From contig CAMGRB010000050.1 of the NCBI GenBank assembly GCA_946061315.1, positions 1 through 8,299 on the forward strand: a stretch of 8,299 nucleotides of DNA, given 5' to 3'. The notes beneath the pieces are model-generated. The model was not told the DNA's origin, made no database searches, and worked only from the letters and a program-made list of their open reading frames with translations. Source of the DNA: an uncultured Clostridia bacterium (lineage in GTDB: Bacteria; Bacillota; Clostridia; Oscillospirales; CAG-272). Every line of letters starts with the position of its first letter. Positions within the stretch are counted from its first letter, which is position 1. A program made the translations under genes and the position numbers. This document shows, in pieces, positions 1-6,457 of the stretch.

Positions 1-18
1 TTGACGCGAAAATTTCAT
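1..18 (-). CDS. 5' end of an unidentified minus-strand gene (partial)
   Basis: Only the first six codons lie in the window (MKFSRQ), so the product cannot be named. The start is supported by an ATG at 18-16, a GGAG Shine-Dalgarno complement at 24-27 with a 5-base spacer, and a plausible promoter at 63-91 giving a leader of about 40 bases. A terminator just upstream (132-155) separates it from nfo, so it should be an independent transcription unit. So short a stretch could be a chance ATG; the ordered promoter, ribosome binding site and start are what make it credible. Confidence 0.4.
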
Positions 19-62
19 AAAAACTCCACATCATCAAAAGCGAATAACAAAAGGTTTACAAT

Positions 63-91
63 ATCGTATCATATTCCTTTTTCTTCTTCAA
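63..91 (-). promoter_or_regulatory. Putative sigma-A promoter for the gene running off the left edge
   Basis: Read on the minus strand: a -35 box TTGAAG (86-91), a 17-base spacer and a -10 box TACGAT (63-68). Both boxes match four of six consensus bases, and the spacing is ideal. It lies between the nfo terminator and the start codon at 18, where a promoter would be needed. Confidence 0.45.
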
Positions 92-131
92 TAGAGCAAA
101 AAAATAAGCATAATTTTTTATATATAACAAC

Positions 132-155
132 AAAAAGGGAGGGCATACCCCTCCC
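132..155 (-). terminator. Rho-independent terminator of the rimM-nfo operon
   Basis: On the minus strand a perfect 7-bp G/C-rich stem (GGGAGGG / CCCTCCC, arms 149-155 and 137-143) closes a 5-base loop and runs directly into TTTTT (complement of 132-136) and further T-rich sequence. It begins 12 bases past the nfo stop codon. On the plus strand the stem is followed by only GATTTTATC, so termination in that direction would be weak. Confidence 0.9.
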
Positions 156-167
156 GATTTTATCAAA

Positions 168-1007
168 TTAAAGACTCTTCACCGCGTCACGTATAAGAGC
201 AATCTCGCGTGCGTAGCCGTCGAGCTCGTTCGGGGTTTCGAGGCAGATGGGGAGCTTTGATACGACGGGGTGCGATACTATTTTTATAATACCGTCAAGC
301 GTCAGGTATCCGTCGCCTATCTTTTCGTGCCTGTCCTTGTGCGCTCCGAGCGGATTTTTGGAGTCGTTTAAGTGAATTGCGCGCAGTCTGTAAAGACCTA
401 TCACCCTGTTAAACTCGTCAAGCACTCCGTACGGGTCGCCTGAAATATCGTATCCCGCATCGTGCACGTGGCAGGTGTCAAGACATACCCCGACACGCGA
501 GGAGTCATCAACTCTGTCTATGATGGCGCGCACCTCCTCAAACGTTTTTCCTATCTCCGAGCCCTTGCCCGCCATGGTTTCTATGAGAACTATCGTCCTT
601 GAACTGCGCTTCAAGATATCGTTTAACGTGTCGGCGGTTTTTTCAATACCGACCTCCACGCCCTGCGATACGTGGCAACCCGGGTGGAAATTATAAAGGG
701 CATTCGGTATATTGTCAAGTATTTTAAGGTCTGCCGCCATGGTGTCCTTTGTGTAGGCTCTTATCGCGTCGTCCGCGGCGCAGGGATTTAAGGTGTAAGG
801 TGCGTGCGCTATTATCGGCGCAAAAGAGTTTTCCGCCATAAGCGCGTTTAATTTCGCTATATCCTCGTCGGTGGGAGCTTTGAAAGACCCTCCCCTCGGA
901 TTTCTCGTAAAAAACTGAAACGTGTCAGCCCCTATGGAAAGGGCAGTCTTGCCCATATTTTCATATCCGCCAGATACGGAAAGGTGACAACCTATTTTAA
1001 TGTTCAT
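168..1007 (-). CDS. nfo: Endonuclease IV (AP endonuclease, deoxyribonuclease IV)
   Basis: A 279-residue protein, the usual length for the endonuclease IV family, which cleaves DNA 5' of abasic sites in base excision repair using a trinuclear zinc centre in a TIM barrel. All nine metal ligands known from E. coli Nfo can be matched: His68 (AHAPY), His108 (NFHPG), Glu143 (LIETMAG), Asp177 and His180 (CLDTCH), His212 (IHLND), Asp225 and His227 (KDRHE) and Glu257 (CLETPN). The N-terminus (IGCHLSVSGGY) is also typical. The ATG at 1007 has a GAGGT Shine-Dalgarno complement at 1012-1016. It is the last gene of the leftward operon, 51 bases after obg, with a strong terminator following. Its cotranscription with translation genes appears to be a matter of position only. 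Confidence 0.97.
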   Translation of the reverse strand: MNIKIGCHLSVSGGYENMGKTALSIGADTFQFFTRNPRGGSFKAPTDEDIAKLNALMAENSFAPIIAHAPYTLNPCAADDAIRAYTKDTMAADLKILDNIPNALYNFHPGCHVSQGVEVGIEKTADTLNDILKRSSRTIVLIETMAGKGSEIGKTFEEVRAIIDRVDDSSRVGVCLDTCHVHDAGYDISGDPYGVLDEFNRVIGLYRLRAIHLNDSKNPLGAHKDRHEKIGDGYLTLDGIIKIVSHPVVSKLPICLETPNELDGYAREIALIRDAVKSL

Positions 1008-1039
1008 AATTACCTCGCAAATTCAAAAAACAGACACTC

Positions 1040-1054
1040 CCCGTGCAAAACGGG
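1040..1054 (-). other. Small hairpin between obg and nfo
   Basis: On the minus strand CCCGT / ACGGG (5 bp, arms 1050-1054 and 1040-1044) closes a 5-base loop just after the obg stop. A TTTTTT run (complement of 1025-1030) comes 9 bases later, too far for a canonical intrinsic terminator. It could stabilise the upstream mRNA end or cause partial termination, lowering nfo relative to obg. This is inference from the sequence alone. Confidence 0.35.
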
Positions 1055-1058
1055 CAAA

Positions 1059-2342
1059 TTAACTTACAAAATCAAACTCAAAATCGTATATTGAAACCGT
1101 GTCGCCGTCTTTACAGCCCGCTTCTTTTAACTTTTCTATAACTCCGCTTTTCAAAAGAACGCGCTGGAAGAACATAAGTGACTCCCTGTCCTGAAAATTG
1201 ACCTGACCGACAAGGTTGAAAAGCCATTCTCCCTCTACGTTATAGACACCCTCGGGCGTTTTTTCTATCGTGACGTCGTGATTATTGCCGTCCGAGATTA
1301 TCTTGTCCTCGGGCTCGTATTCGGACTCGTAAATCTTTAACGGAGGCAGCTTTTCAAGCATAGCGTCCGCCATTTTTACAAGCTCGTCCGTGTTTTCTCC
1401 CGTGTATGCAGAGATATAAATGAGCTTTCTTCCCGTTTCCTTTACGTAGTTTTCAAATGCTTCTATATCTACTGCTTCGCGGTCGAGAGAATCCACCTTA
1501 TTTGCCGCAATTATGCGGGGACGTGTCGCCAATTCGTGAGAAAACTTCTCAAGCTCGTTGTCTATCGTCTTTATATCGTCGACGGGATCTCTGCCCTCGG
1601 CGCACGAAATATCTACAAGCTGTATAAGGAGCCTGCATCTTTCTATATGGCGCAAAAACTCGTGACCGAGCCCCGCACCCTCCGAAGCACCCTCTATAAG
1701 TCCGGGTATATCGGCTATTACAAAGCCGTGACCCTCACGCACGTTGACCACACCGAGATTTGGGGAAAGAGTGGTGAAGTGGTAGTCCGCAATTTTCGGC
1801 TTTGCATCACTTACCGCCGCAAGCAACGATGATTTACCGGCGCTCGGCAAGCCGACAAGTCCTACGTCGGCAAGCATTTTAAGCTCAAGCGAAAGCTCCC
1901 ATTCCTCGCCCTTGCGCCCGCTTTTTGCGAACATGGGTATCTGCCTTGTGGGAGTTGCAAAGTGCTTGTTACCCCAGCCGCCTCTGCCGCCTTTTGCACA
2001 TATCCACTCGTCACACTCGGACATATCTTTAAGCAGTTTGCCGCTTTGCACGTCGCGCACAAGCGTTCCCTCGGGCACGGGGATTATAATATCCTCGCCG
2101 TTTTTGCCGTGGAATTTAGAGCCTGCGCCGTCGCCGCCGTTTTGGGCAATAAATTTTCTTTTGTACCTGAAAGAGAGCAGAGTGTTCATTCCTCTGTCTA
2201 TTTTGAAAACGACGTTACCGCCGTTTCCTCCGTCGCCGCCGTCGGGACCCCCCTTGGCAACGTATTTTTCACGCCTGAAGGAAACGGAGCCGTTGCCGCC
2301 GTTGCCTGCCTTGACGTATATTTTTACTCTGTCTATAAACAT
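1059..2342 (-). CDS. obgE: Obg-family GTPase (ribosome assembly and stress GTPase)
   Basis: A 427-residue protein with the complete three-domain architecture: a glycine-rich Obg fold (about 1-158, with the GGPDGGDGGNGG run), a GTPase domain (about 159-330) and the OCT domain (about 348-427) common in Gram-positive Obg. The nucleotide motifs are intact: P-loop GLPSAGKS (164-171), switch region with Thr190/Thr191, DIPG (211-214), NKVD (281-284) and SAY (311-313). Obg proteins bind the large ribosomal subunit, assist its late assembly and respond to (p)ppGpp. The start ATG has GGGAG at 2349-2353 with a 6-base spacer. It lies 37 bases after the DUF4330-like gene. In many Bacillota obg follows rplU and rpmA; neither is here. 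The symbol obg or cgtA is also used. Confidence 0.98.
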   Translation of the reverse strand: MFIDRVKIYVKAGNGGNGSVSFRREKYVAKGGPDGGDGGNGGNVVFKIDRGMNTLLSFRYKRKFIAQNGGDGAGSKFHGKNGEDIIIPVPEGTLVRDVQSGKLLKDMSECDEWICAKGGRGGWGNKHFATPTRQIPMFAKSGRKGEEWELSLELKMLADVGLVGLPSAGKSSLLAAVSDAKPKIADYHFTTLSPNLGVVNVREGHGFVIADIPGLIEGASEGAGLGHEFLRHIERCRLLIQLVDISCAEGRDPVDDIKTIDNELEKFSHELATRPRIIAANKVDSLDREAVDIEAFENYVKETGRKLIYISAYTGENTDELVKMADAMLEKLPPLKIYESEYEPEDKIISDGNNHDVTIEKTPEGVYNVEGEWLFNLVGQVNFQDRESLMFFQRVLLKSGVIEKLKEAGCKDGDTVSIYDFEFDFVS

Positions 2343-2379
2343 TTTCTTCTCCCAAAAGAGTTGATTTCTTTACCTTATT

Positions 2380-2889
2380 TTAACCGCTTATCTTTATATC
2401 CGATACGTAAGATTTCTCGGCGGGCGAGTAGTTTGTAAAATGAACGTCGATATAATTGCCTACCGCAAGAAGAACGCCGCCGACGTAGCAGGAGTCGCCC
2501 TTTATTTTTGCGGTGCAGGATATCGTTATGAGAAGGTCTATTTTGTCCGGATTGGTATATAGTTTTTCGTTACCTTCGGCGTCGGTCACGCGCTCGGTGG
2601 AAAACGAGTATTCAACGCTCTTTACCGTGCCGAGTTTTTTACCCGTTTCGGGGTCTGTGACCTTATCACCCTTGGATATGGAGTCCTTGAATTTTATATC
2701 CGCCCTCGGAATTATGACGGAATATTCAAGCTCGGTGCTCTTTGCCCCGATATCCGTAAGGTCGTTGCCGAGAATGATGCAATATACAACGAAGAATACG
2801 GCGGCAACGATAATCAGAACTATGAGCATATCTATAACGTTGAAATTAAATTTGGAAGGCTTCTTATTCGTGTTTTTCTGATTCGTCAT
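2380..2889 (-). CDS. DUF4330-like single-pass membrane protein
   Basis: A 169-residue protein from the ATG at 2889. After a short basic N-terminus comes FNFNVID (14-20), then one transmembrane helix (about 21-40), then an extracytoplasmic beta-rich domain. An FN..D motif just before the single helix is what I recall of DUF4330 proteins, whose function is unknown. The soluble part includes a ..GDKV.DPETGKKLGTV segment (about 74-89) resembling a small barrel-type repeat. A GTG at 2904 would add five residues, but GAGG at 2899-2902 sits 9 bases before the ATG and fits it better. The gene overlaps the end of the ligase-like gene by 26 bases, which suggests translational coupling and a shared role. 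Family assignment is from memory of the motif, not a search. Confidence 0.7.
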   Translation of the reverse strand: MTNQKNTNKKPSKFNFNVIDMLIVLIIVAAVFFVVYCIILGNDLTDIGAKSTELEYSVIIPRADIKFKDSISKGDKVTDPETGKKLGTVKSVEYSFSTERVTDAEGNEKLYTNPDKIDLLITISCTAKIKGDSCYVGGVLLAVGNYIDVHFTNYSPAEKSYVSDIKISG

Positions 2890-4921
2890 TTTTGTTTTCC
2901 TCACTTTCCGTATCGGGCGTAATTCTTATTATATCGTCATCGCTTTCAAATTCCTTGAGAATACTGTCCGTCTTGACTTTTTCGGGTTTTACCTTGGGGG
3001 CGTGGACGTATTTTCTCTTTGGCAGATTGTCGTAGCCCGAGTCGGTCGAGAGCGCTATATCCACACTTGCCGAGGCTATATCGACCATAGTCGTTCTCGG
3101 CGCCTCCTCCTCGCGCTCGATTTTTACGTATGCAAACGAAAGAGCGATTGATACGAAGAACAGAAGGAGGATTGATTTATCCGAGAATACCGTGCCGAAA
3201 AGTCCCGTTGTCAGAATACCGACGACCGCGGCAAACCCTGCCGAGCAGCTTGTTTTTCTGAAGCGGTTTTTCGGTTTTGAACAGTAACTGAATACAAGCT
3301 TTGCAAACACGACCGTAAAAGCTATGAATATAAGGAGCGCAAGGAAGCCTGCCTCCGCGCCTATCTGCATATAAAGATTGCCCGCGTCCTCCATGCCGGA
3401 CACGTTGGAAAACGGAGTTACCCCGAGCCCGACGCCGAACGGATGTTCCCTCATCACCAAAAACGCCCGACGGAGTATCGGTAATTTTACGCCCATTGAA
3501 ATATCGTAAAAGCCGAGATACGATAGTGCCGCCTCGGTTAGCGGTGTGGGAAGCGCGAAATAGAGAATCGGCAATGCGACAATGAGCGATATAGGAAGAT
3601 AAATAAATCTTTTATCGTAAATGAGAAGCAAAAGCATAATGGCGGCAAGGCAGCCTATAATGGATTCGGCAGAGCCGGTTGTCGTAAGTACCCATACCGA
3701 CAAAACAATGAGAACAAAACCGCCGAACTTCGGTAGCCCGTCCCTTTTCGTTATCATATAGGTAAAGATAAACGGCAGGGCTATCACGATATATCTTGCC
3801 AAAGCGGACGGAGAACTGAATGTTGAGCTCAAAAACTCGCCCGAGGTGGCAAAGAATGAAACGTCGGGTAAAACCGCGCTTAATTTTCCGAATATAAACT
3901 CAACTGCCGCTATGATTAGGACGACGAGGGAAGAGGATACGAGCGAAACGATACATCTTGAGTACCATTCTTTTGAGCGAATGAGATTCGATATTATGAA
4001 ATATGAGAGCACGAGCGCAAGATCGACGAGCGCGGTTTTTATGGAGGTGCCCCTGTCAACGGACACGATGCCGCCGAGCAAAAACGTCAGCATGGCTATG
4101 ACCACCCATAAATCCATATATTCAAATTTGAAGGTTCTTTTGCCTATCACGCACTTTAAGATATAGCATACCGAAATGTACAACACCGAGGCAACGAGCA
4201 CACCCGTGCTTGCAAATGGTGCCGCAAAAATGAGAATTACTATTCCCATCTCGGGGGTTGTAAGCACCGAATAGGCGAGCAATGCGATGAAAACCGTCAG
4301 AATGATTTTAAGAGGGGACACAAAGCAGGATAAAACGCCGAGTAAAATCCCCACGAAGAACGACACGTTCGACCACGTGAATTTAGGTTTTTCGGCGGCG
4401 GTTCTGAAAGTGTTTTCCCTCGCTCCGCAAAAGTCAAAGACAATCTTTTTCATAAGCTTACTCGAAAGAATATCGCGTGAAACGGACTTTGCAGAGAAGA
4501 AAAGCGGCAGCGAGCACACGCACACAAGGATTCCCGCTATGAACGTGGGGAAGGAAATATCTATCAAAGTCATATAGCGCTTCAACGGATACAAAACGGA
4601 CACCACGGCACCCATAACGAAAAGAACTATGCCGTAATCCCTTGTCGCCATACGGAGCAGAAACTGCGGTATTTTTGGGAAAACGTTTACGAAAATGCTC
4701 CTCTCAATAAGGCGTGATATGCCTTTTCTCACTTTTCCGTGCCTGCCGTGATTTTCTTTGTTCTTTATTTTTTCGACAGAGCCGAGATATGACTCGTTCC
4801 TCTTGTCGTAAGAGGTGAAAAACGAGCCGAACATACCGGACCCCAGGCGCTCAAAAAACCACGCGGCAAATCTGTCAAAGGCGGACTGCTTTACAAAACG
4901 CCCTTTTTGCTTGTTATCCAA
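2864..4921 (-). CDS. O-antigen ligase / Wzy-like polytopic membrane protein
   Basis: A 685-residue protein with a basic cytoplasmic N-terminus (about 1-95), roughly 14-16 hydrophobic segments between about 97 and 600, and a long charged C-terminal tail (601-685). Wzy_C-type features are VLTTTGSAESIIG (411-423), RRAFLVMREHPFGVGLG (484-500) and GNLYMQIGAEAGFLALL (514-530), matching the ligase/polymerase fold that moves lipid-linked glycans onto acceptors outside the membrane. The His usually present in the HN.YLQ-type motif is Gly514 here. The start is a TTG: no ATG lies between it and the upstream in-frame stop, and AGGA sits 9 bases before it. The preceding trmD ends 62 bases upstream. Substrate is unknown; in Gram-positives such proteins act on wall polysaccharides or glycosylated proteins. 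Confidence 0.8.
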   Translation of the reverse strand: MDNKQKGRFVKQSAFDRFAAWFFERLGSGMFGSFFTSYDKRNESYLGSVEKIKNKENHGRHGKVRKGISRLIERSIFVNVFPKIPQFLLRMATRDYGIVLFVMGAVVSVLYPLKRYMTLIDISFPTFIAGILVCVCSLPLFFSAKSVSRDILSSKLMKKIVFDFCGARENTFRTAAEKPKFTWSNVSFFVGILLGVLSCFVSPLKIILTVFIALLAYSVLTTPEMGIVILIFAAPFASTGVLVASVLYISVCYILKCVIGKRTFKFEYMDLWVVIAMLTFLLGGIVSVDRGTSIKTALVDLALVLSYFIISNLIRSKEWYSRCIVSLVSSSLVVLIIAAVEFIFGKLSAVLPDVSFFATSGEFLSSTFSSPSALARYIVIALPFIFTYMITKRDGLPKFGGFVLIVLSVWVLTTTGSAESIIGCLAAIMLLLLIYDKRFIYLPISLIVALPILYFALPTPLTEAALSYLGFYDISMGVKLPILRRAFLVMREHPFGVGLGVTPFSNVSGMEDAGNLYMQIGAEAGFLALLIFIAFTVVFAKLVFSYCSKPKNRFRKTSCSAGFAAVVGILTTGLFGTVFSDKSILLLFFVSIALSFAYVKIEREEEAPRTTMVDIASASVDIALSTDSGYDNLPKRKYVHAPKVKPEKVKTDSILKEFESDDDIIRITPDTESEENKNDESEKHE

Positions 4922-4963
4922 ATCATCACATCCTATGTCAGTTTAGTAAAATCAAATAAATAT

Positions 4964-4975
4964 CGACACGTGTCG
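4964..4975. repeat. 12-base perfect palindrome between trmD and the ligase-like gene
   Basis: CGACACGTGTCG reads the same on both strands and lies 9 bases downstream of the trmD stop codon. As RNA it could form only a short stem with an ACGU loop, followed by U-rich sequence on the minus strand. It may be a protein-binding dyad, a weak attenuator, or chance. Confidence 0.4.
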
Positions 4976-4983
4976 GCTAAAAA

Positions 4984-5688
4984 TCACTTTTTCTGCGATT
5001 TTATATAAGCCTCGTATAAATCGGGGCGGCGCTCCTTTGTGAGCTCCAGGGACTTTTCAAGCCGCCACTTTTTCACGTTTTCGTGATGCCCCGAGAGCAA
5101 TACCTCGGGCACCTCCTTGCCGTTGAATACGGGTGGCCTTGTGTATTGCGGATATTCCAAAAGTCCGCAGGCGATGCTCTCGTCCTCGTAGCACTCCTCC
5201 TCGGGCAAAACTCCGTCTATAAGTCTTGATACGGCGTCAACTATTATGCAAGCGGGCAACTCACCGCCCGTGAGCACGTAGTCGCCTATTGAAATTTCCT
5301 CGTCGGCTATTTCGTCTATCACCCTTTGGTCCACGCCCTCGTAGTGCCCGCAGAGTATCGTCAGGCACTCAAGCGAGGCAAATTCCCGTGCGACGTCCTG
5401 ATTGAAAAGCCGTCCTCTCGGTGAAACGTAGATAACCTTACCGAAAAGGTTGCCCTGCATCTCTTTTACCGCCTTGTAGCAGTCGTATATCGGTTGGGTA
5501 GCCATAAGCATGCCCTTGCCGCCCCCGTAGGGTGCATCGTCTACCTTGCGGTGCTTGTTTTTGGTGTAGTCCCTTATATTGTGAGAATATACCGAAATAT
5601 ATCCGTTTTTTCTCGCCCGTCCTATTATGCTCTCGCCGAGCACGGATTCGACAAGCTCGGGAAAAAGCGTCATTATATCAAATCTCAT
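4984..5688 (-). CDS. trmD: tRNA (guanine37-N1)-methyltransferase
   Basis: A 234-residue SPOUT-family methyltransferase that makes m1G37 in tRNAs with G at position 36, preventing +1 frameshifting. Diagnostic segments are all present: DDAPYGGGKGM (50-60), LCGHYEGVDQRV (112-123), SIGDYVLTGGELPA (133-146, the trefoil-knot AdoMet site), LLEYPQYTRP (176-185) and VLLSGHH (196-202). Arg155 corresponds to E. coli Arg154. At the position of the E. coli catalytic base Asp169 I read Glu170, with Asp169 beside it. The ATG at 5688 is chosen because the family starts MRFDI.TLFPE and GAGGG precedes it; a TTG at 5703 would add five residues. The start lies 7 bases after the rimM stop, with the Shine-Dalgarno sequence at the rimM terminus, so the two are probably coupled. 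Confidence 0.97.
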   Translation of the reverse strand: MRFDIMTLFPELVESVLGESIIGRARKNGYISVYSHNIRDYTKNKHRKVDDAPYGGGKGMLMATQPIYDCYKAVKEMQGNLFGKVIYVSPRGRLFNQDVAREFASLECLTILCGHYEGVDQRVIDEIADEEISIGDYVLTGGELPACIIVDAVSRLIDGVLPEEECYEDESIACGLLEYPQYTRPPVFNGKEVPEVLLSGHHENVKKWRLEKSLELTKERRPDLYEAYIKSQKK

Positions 5689-5695
5689 CGTGCCC

Positions 5696-6202
5696 TCACT
5701 CAAACATTCCCTCGATGGGAGTTACGAAAATTCCTTTTTCAAGGTCAATTTCGGCAATAAACTCGGCAACCGCGGGTATATATGCCTCCGGCTTGTCCCC
5801 ACGCTTTACAACGTAGAGGTCCTGCGAGCCGCGGTTTACAACGTCGGATAAAACGCCGTACTTTTCGCCCGTGTTCTTGTCTATAACGTCAAGACCGATA
5901 AGGTCGGCGATAAAATAGTCACCCTCGCCGCGTTTTAACTCGTCCCTGTCGGCATAAACGTAGGAAAGTCTTATTTTTACAACCTCTTCGGGAGTGGTAA
6001 TGCCCTCGATTGTTACAAGCACGTTGGTTTTGTAGGGTACTGCGTGGAGTATCTTTTTGGCAACGTATTCGTCACCGTGCCTGAAATAAAGATTTTTAAG
6101 GGAGCAGAAAACCTCCGCCGTGTCGCAATAATGATCTATGACCATGGCGCCGCGTATTCCGTGTGCCCTCATTATCTGTCCGCATTCGAGATACTTTTGC
6201 AT
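5696..6202 (-). CDS. rimM: 16S rRNA-processing protein RimM
   Basis: A 168-residue RimM, which binds ribosomal protein uS19 and aids maturation of the 30S head. The N-terminal RimM barrel (about 1-86) carries GQIMRAHGIRGAM (8-20); the C-terminal PRC-barrel (about 93-168) carries GDYFIADLIGLDV (94-106) and YIPAV..FI (141-149). The ATG at 6202 is preferred over an in-frame ATG at 6265: GGAGGA (complement of 6208-6213) sits at good spacing, homology begins at the shorter start, and the longer form would overlap the operon's own promoter at 6244-6272. It is the first gene of the leftward operon. The usual upstream partners rpsP and a KH-domain gene are absent. Confidence 0.97.
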   Translation of the reverse strand: MQKYLECGQIMRAHGIRGAMVIDHYCDTAEVFCSLKNLYFRHGDEYVAKKILHAVPYKTNVLVTIEGITTPEEVVKIRLSYVYADRDELKRGEGDYFIADLIGLDVIDKNTGEKYGVLSDVVNRGSQDLYVVKRGDKPEAYIPAVAEFIAEIDLEKGIFVTPIEGMFE

Positions 6203-6207
6203 TTTCG

Positions 6208-6213
6208 TCCTCC
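6208..6213 (-). promoter_or_regulatory. Ribosome binding site that fixes the rimM start
   Basis: GGAGGA on the minus strand lies 5 bases before the ATG at 6202. No comparable site precedes the ATG at 6265, so this decides the shorter start. Confidence 0.85.
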
Positions 6214-6243
6214 GAAAAGAGTTTGCATAATTTTTCATTGTAC

Positions 6244-6272
6244 ATTGTACCATACGTTTTGACAAATATCAA
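6244..6272 (-). promoter_or_regulatory. Promoter of the rimM-trmD-ligase-DUF4330-obg-nfo operon
   Basis: On the minus strand: -35 TTGATA (6267-6272), 17-base spacer, -10 TACAAT (6244-6249). A TGG directly before the -10 box gives an extended -10 (TGn). The predicted transcript starts near 6237, leaving a leader of about 35 bases before the rimM ATG. The ATTGTAC heptamer occurs twice in tandem (6237-6250), so a second TACAAT lies just downstream. Confidence 0.8.
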
Positions 6273-6322
6273 GTAATAAGATAAAAAATATTAAAGATAA
6301 AAAGAAAAATCAAAAAAAGGGG
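6273..6322. promoter_or_regulatory. A/T-rich spacer between divergent promoters (candidate shared UP element)
   Basis: These 50 bases separate the two -35 boxes and are almost entirely A and T, purine-rich on the plus strand, with A runs immediately upstream of the rightward -35. Such DNA upstream of ribosomal promoters typically binds the RNA polymerase alpha C-terminal domain. No gene or other element is visible here. Confidence 0.45.
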
Positions 6323-6351
6323 TTGACAAGCGGATTATAATATGATACAAT
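6323..6351 (+). promoter_or_regulatory. Strong sigma-A promoter of the rpmG-secE-nusG-rplK-rplA unit
   Basis: A perfect -35 TTGACA (6323-6328), 17-base spacer and -10 TACAAT (6346-6351, five of six consensus bases). Transcription should start near 6358, giving a leader of about 118 bases before rpmG. An internal TATAAT at 6336-6341 is too close to the -35 box to serve with it. Confidence 0.88.
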
Positions 6352-6358
6352 GCTTTTA

Positions 6359-6407
6359 CCTCGGACAGAGGGTTCTTTTTTTGTGCAAACAAAATTTCTG
6401 TCGGAGG
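6359..6407 (+). other. 5' leader hairpin of the rpmG transcript with GCAA tetraloop
   Basis: Starting at the predicted 5' end of the mRNA, 6359-6369 (CCTCGGACAGA) pairs with 6397-6407 (TCTGTCGGAGG), ten pairs around a single G/G mismatch (6363/6403). Inside, TTTTGT (6379-6384) pairs perfectly with ACAAAA (6389-6394) around a GCAA loop, a stable GNRA tetraloop. A 5'-terminal stem of this kind could protect the mRNA. Its 3' arm also contains part of a GGAGG ribosome binding site. I do not recognise it as a known riboswitch or ribosomal-protein leader class. Confidence 0.5.
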
Positions 6408-6415
6408 GAGGTACG

Positions 6416-6457
6416 GTGCGTAAAGCACACAAATGGGGACAAGTTCCTCAAATTTAA
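6416..6457 (+). CDS. Candidate 13-codon leader peptide upstream of rpmG
   Basis: A GTG-started ORF encodes (M)RKAHKWGQVPQI and ends at TAA 6455-6457. It has a strong Shine-Dalgarno sequence (GGGAGGT at 6406-6412, within a GGAGGGAGG run) with a short spacer of about 4 bases. The stop lies directly before the rpmG ribosome binding site (GGGAGG, 6460-6465), so a ribosome finishing it would stand at the rpmG initiation region. The peptide is basic with one Trp, with no run of a single amino acid as in classic attenuation peptides. Translation is unproven, and the second Shine-Dalgarno-like stretch could be incidental. Confidence 0.35.
   Translation: MRKAHKWGQVPQI

Noticed and set aside
1912..2438. 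Two long plus-strand ORFs (150 and 158 codons) opposite the start of obg
   Set aside because: They are mirror images of the glycine-rich Obg domain, whose GGN/GGC codons read as Pro/Ala-rich frames on the other strand. No ribosome binding site or recognisable domain is present.
6203..6265. Longer RimM starting at the ATG at 6265
   Set aside because: The extra 21 residues overlap the promoter at 6244-6272, lack family similarity and have no good ribosome binding site. The ATG at 6202 has GGAGGA at ideal spacing.
6370..6382. Intrinsic terminator or attenuator at the T-run in the rpmG leader
   Set aside because: Only a 3-bp AGA/TCT pairing precedes the T-run; the Ts instead form one side of the GCAA-capped stem.
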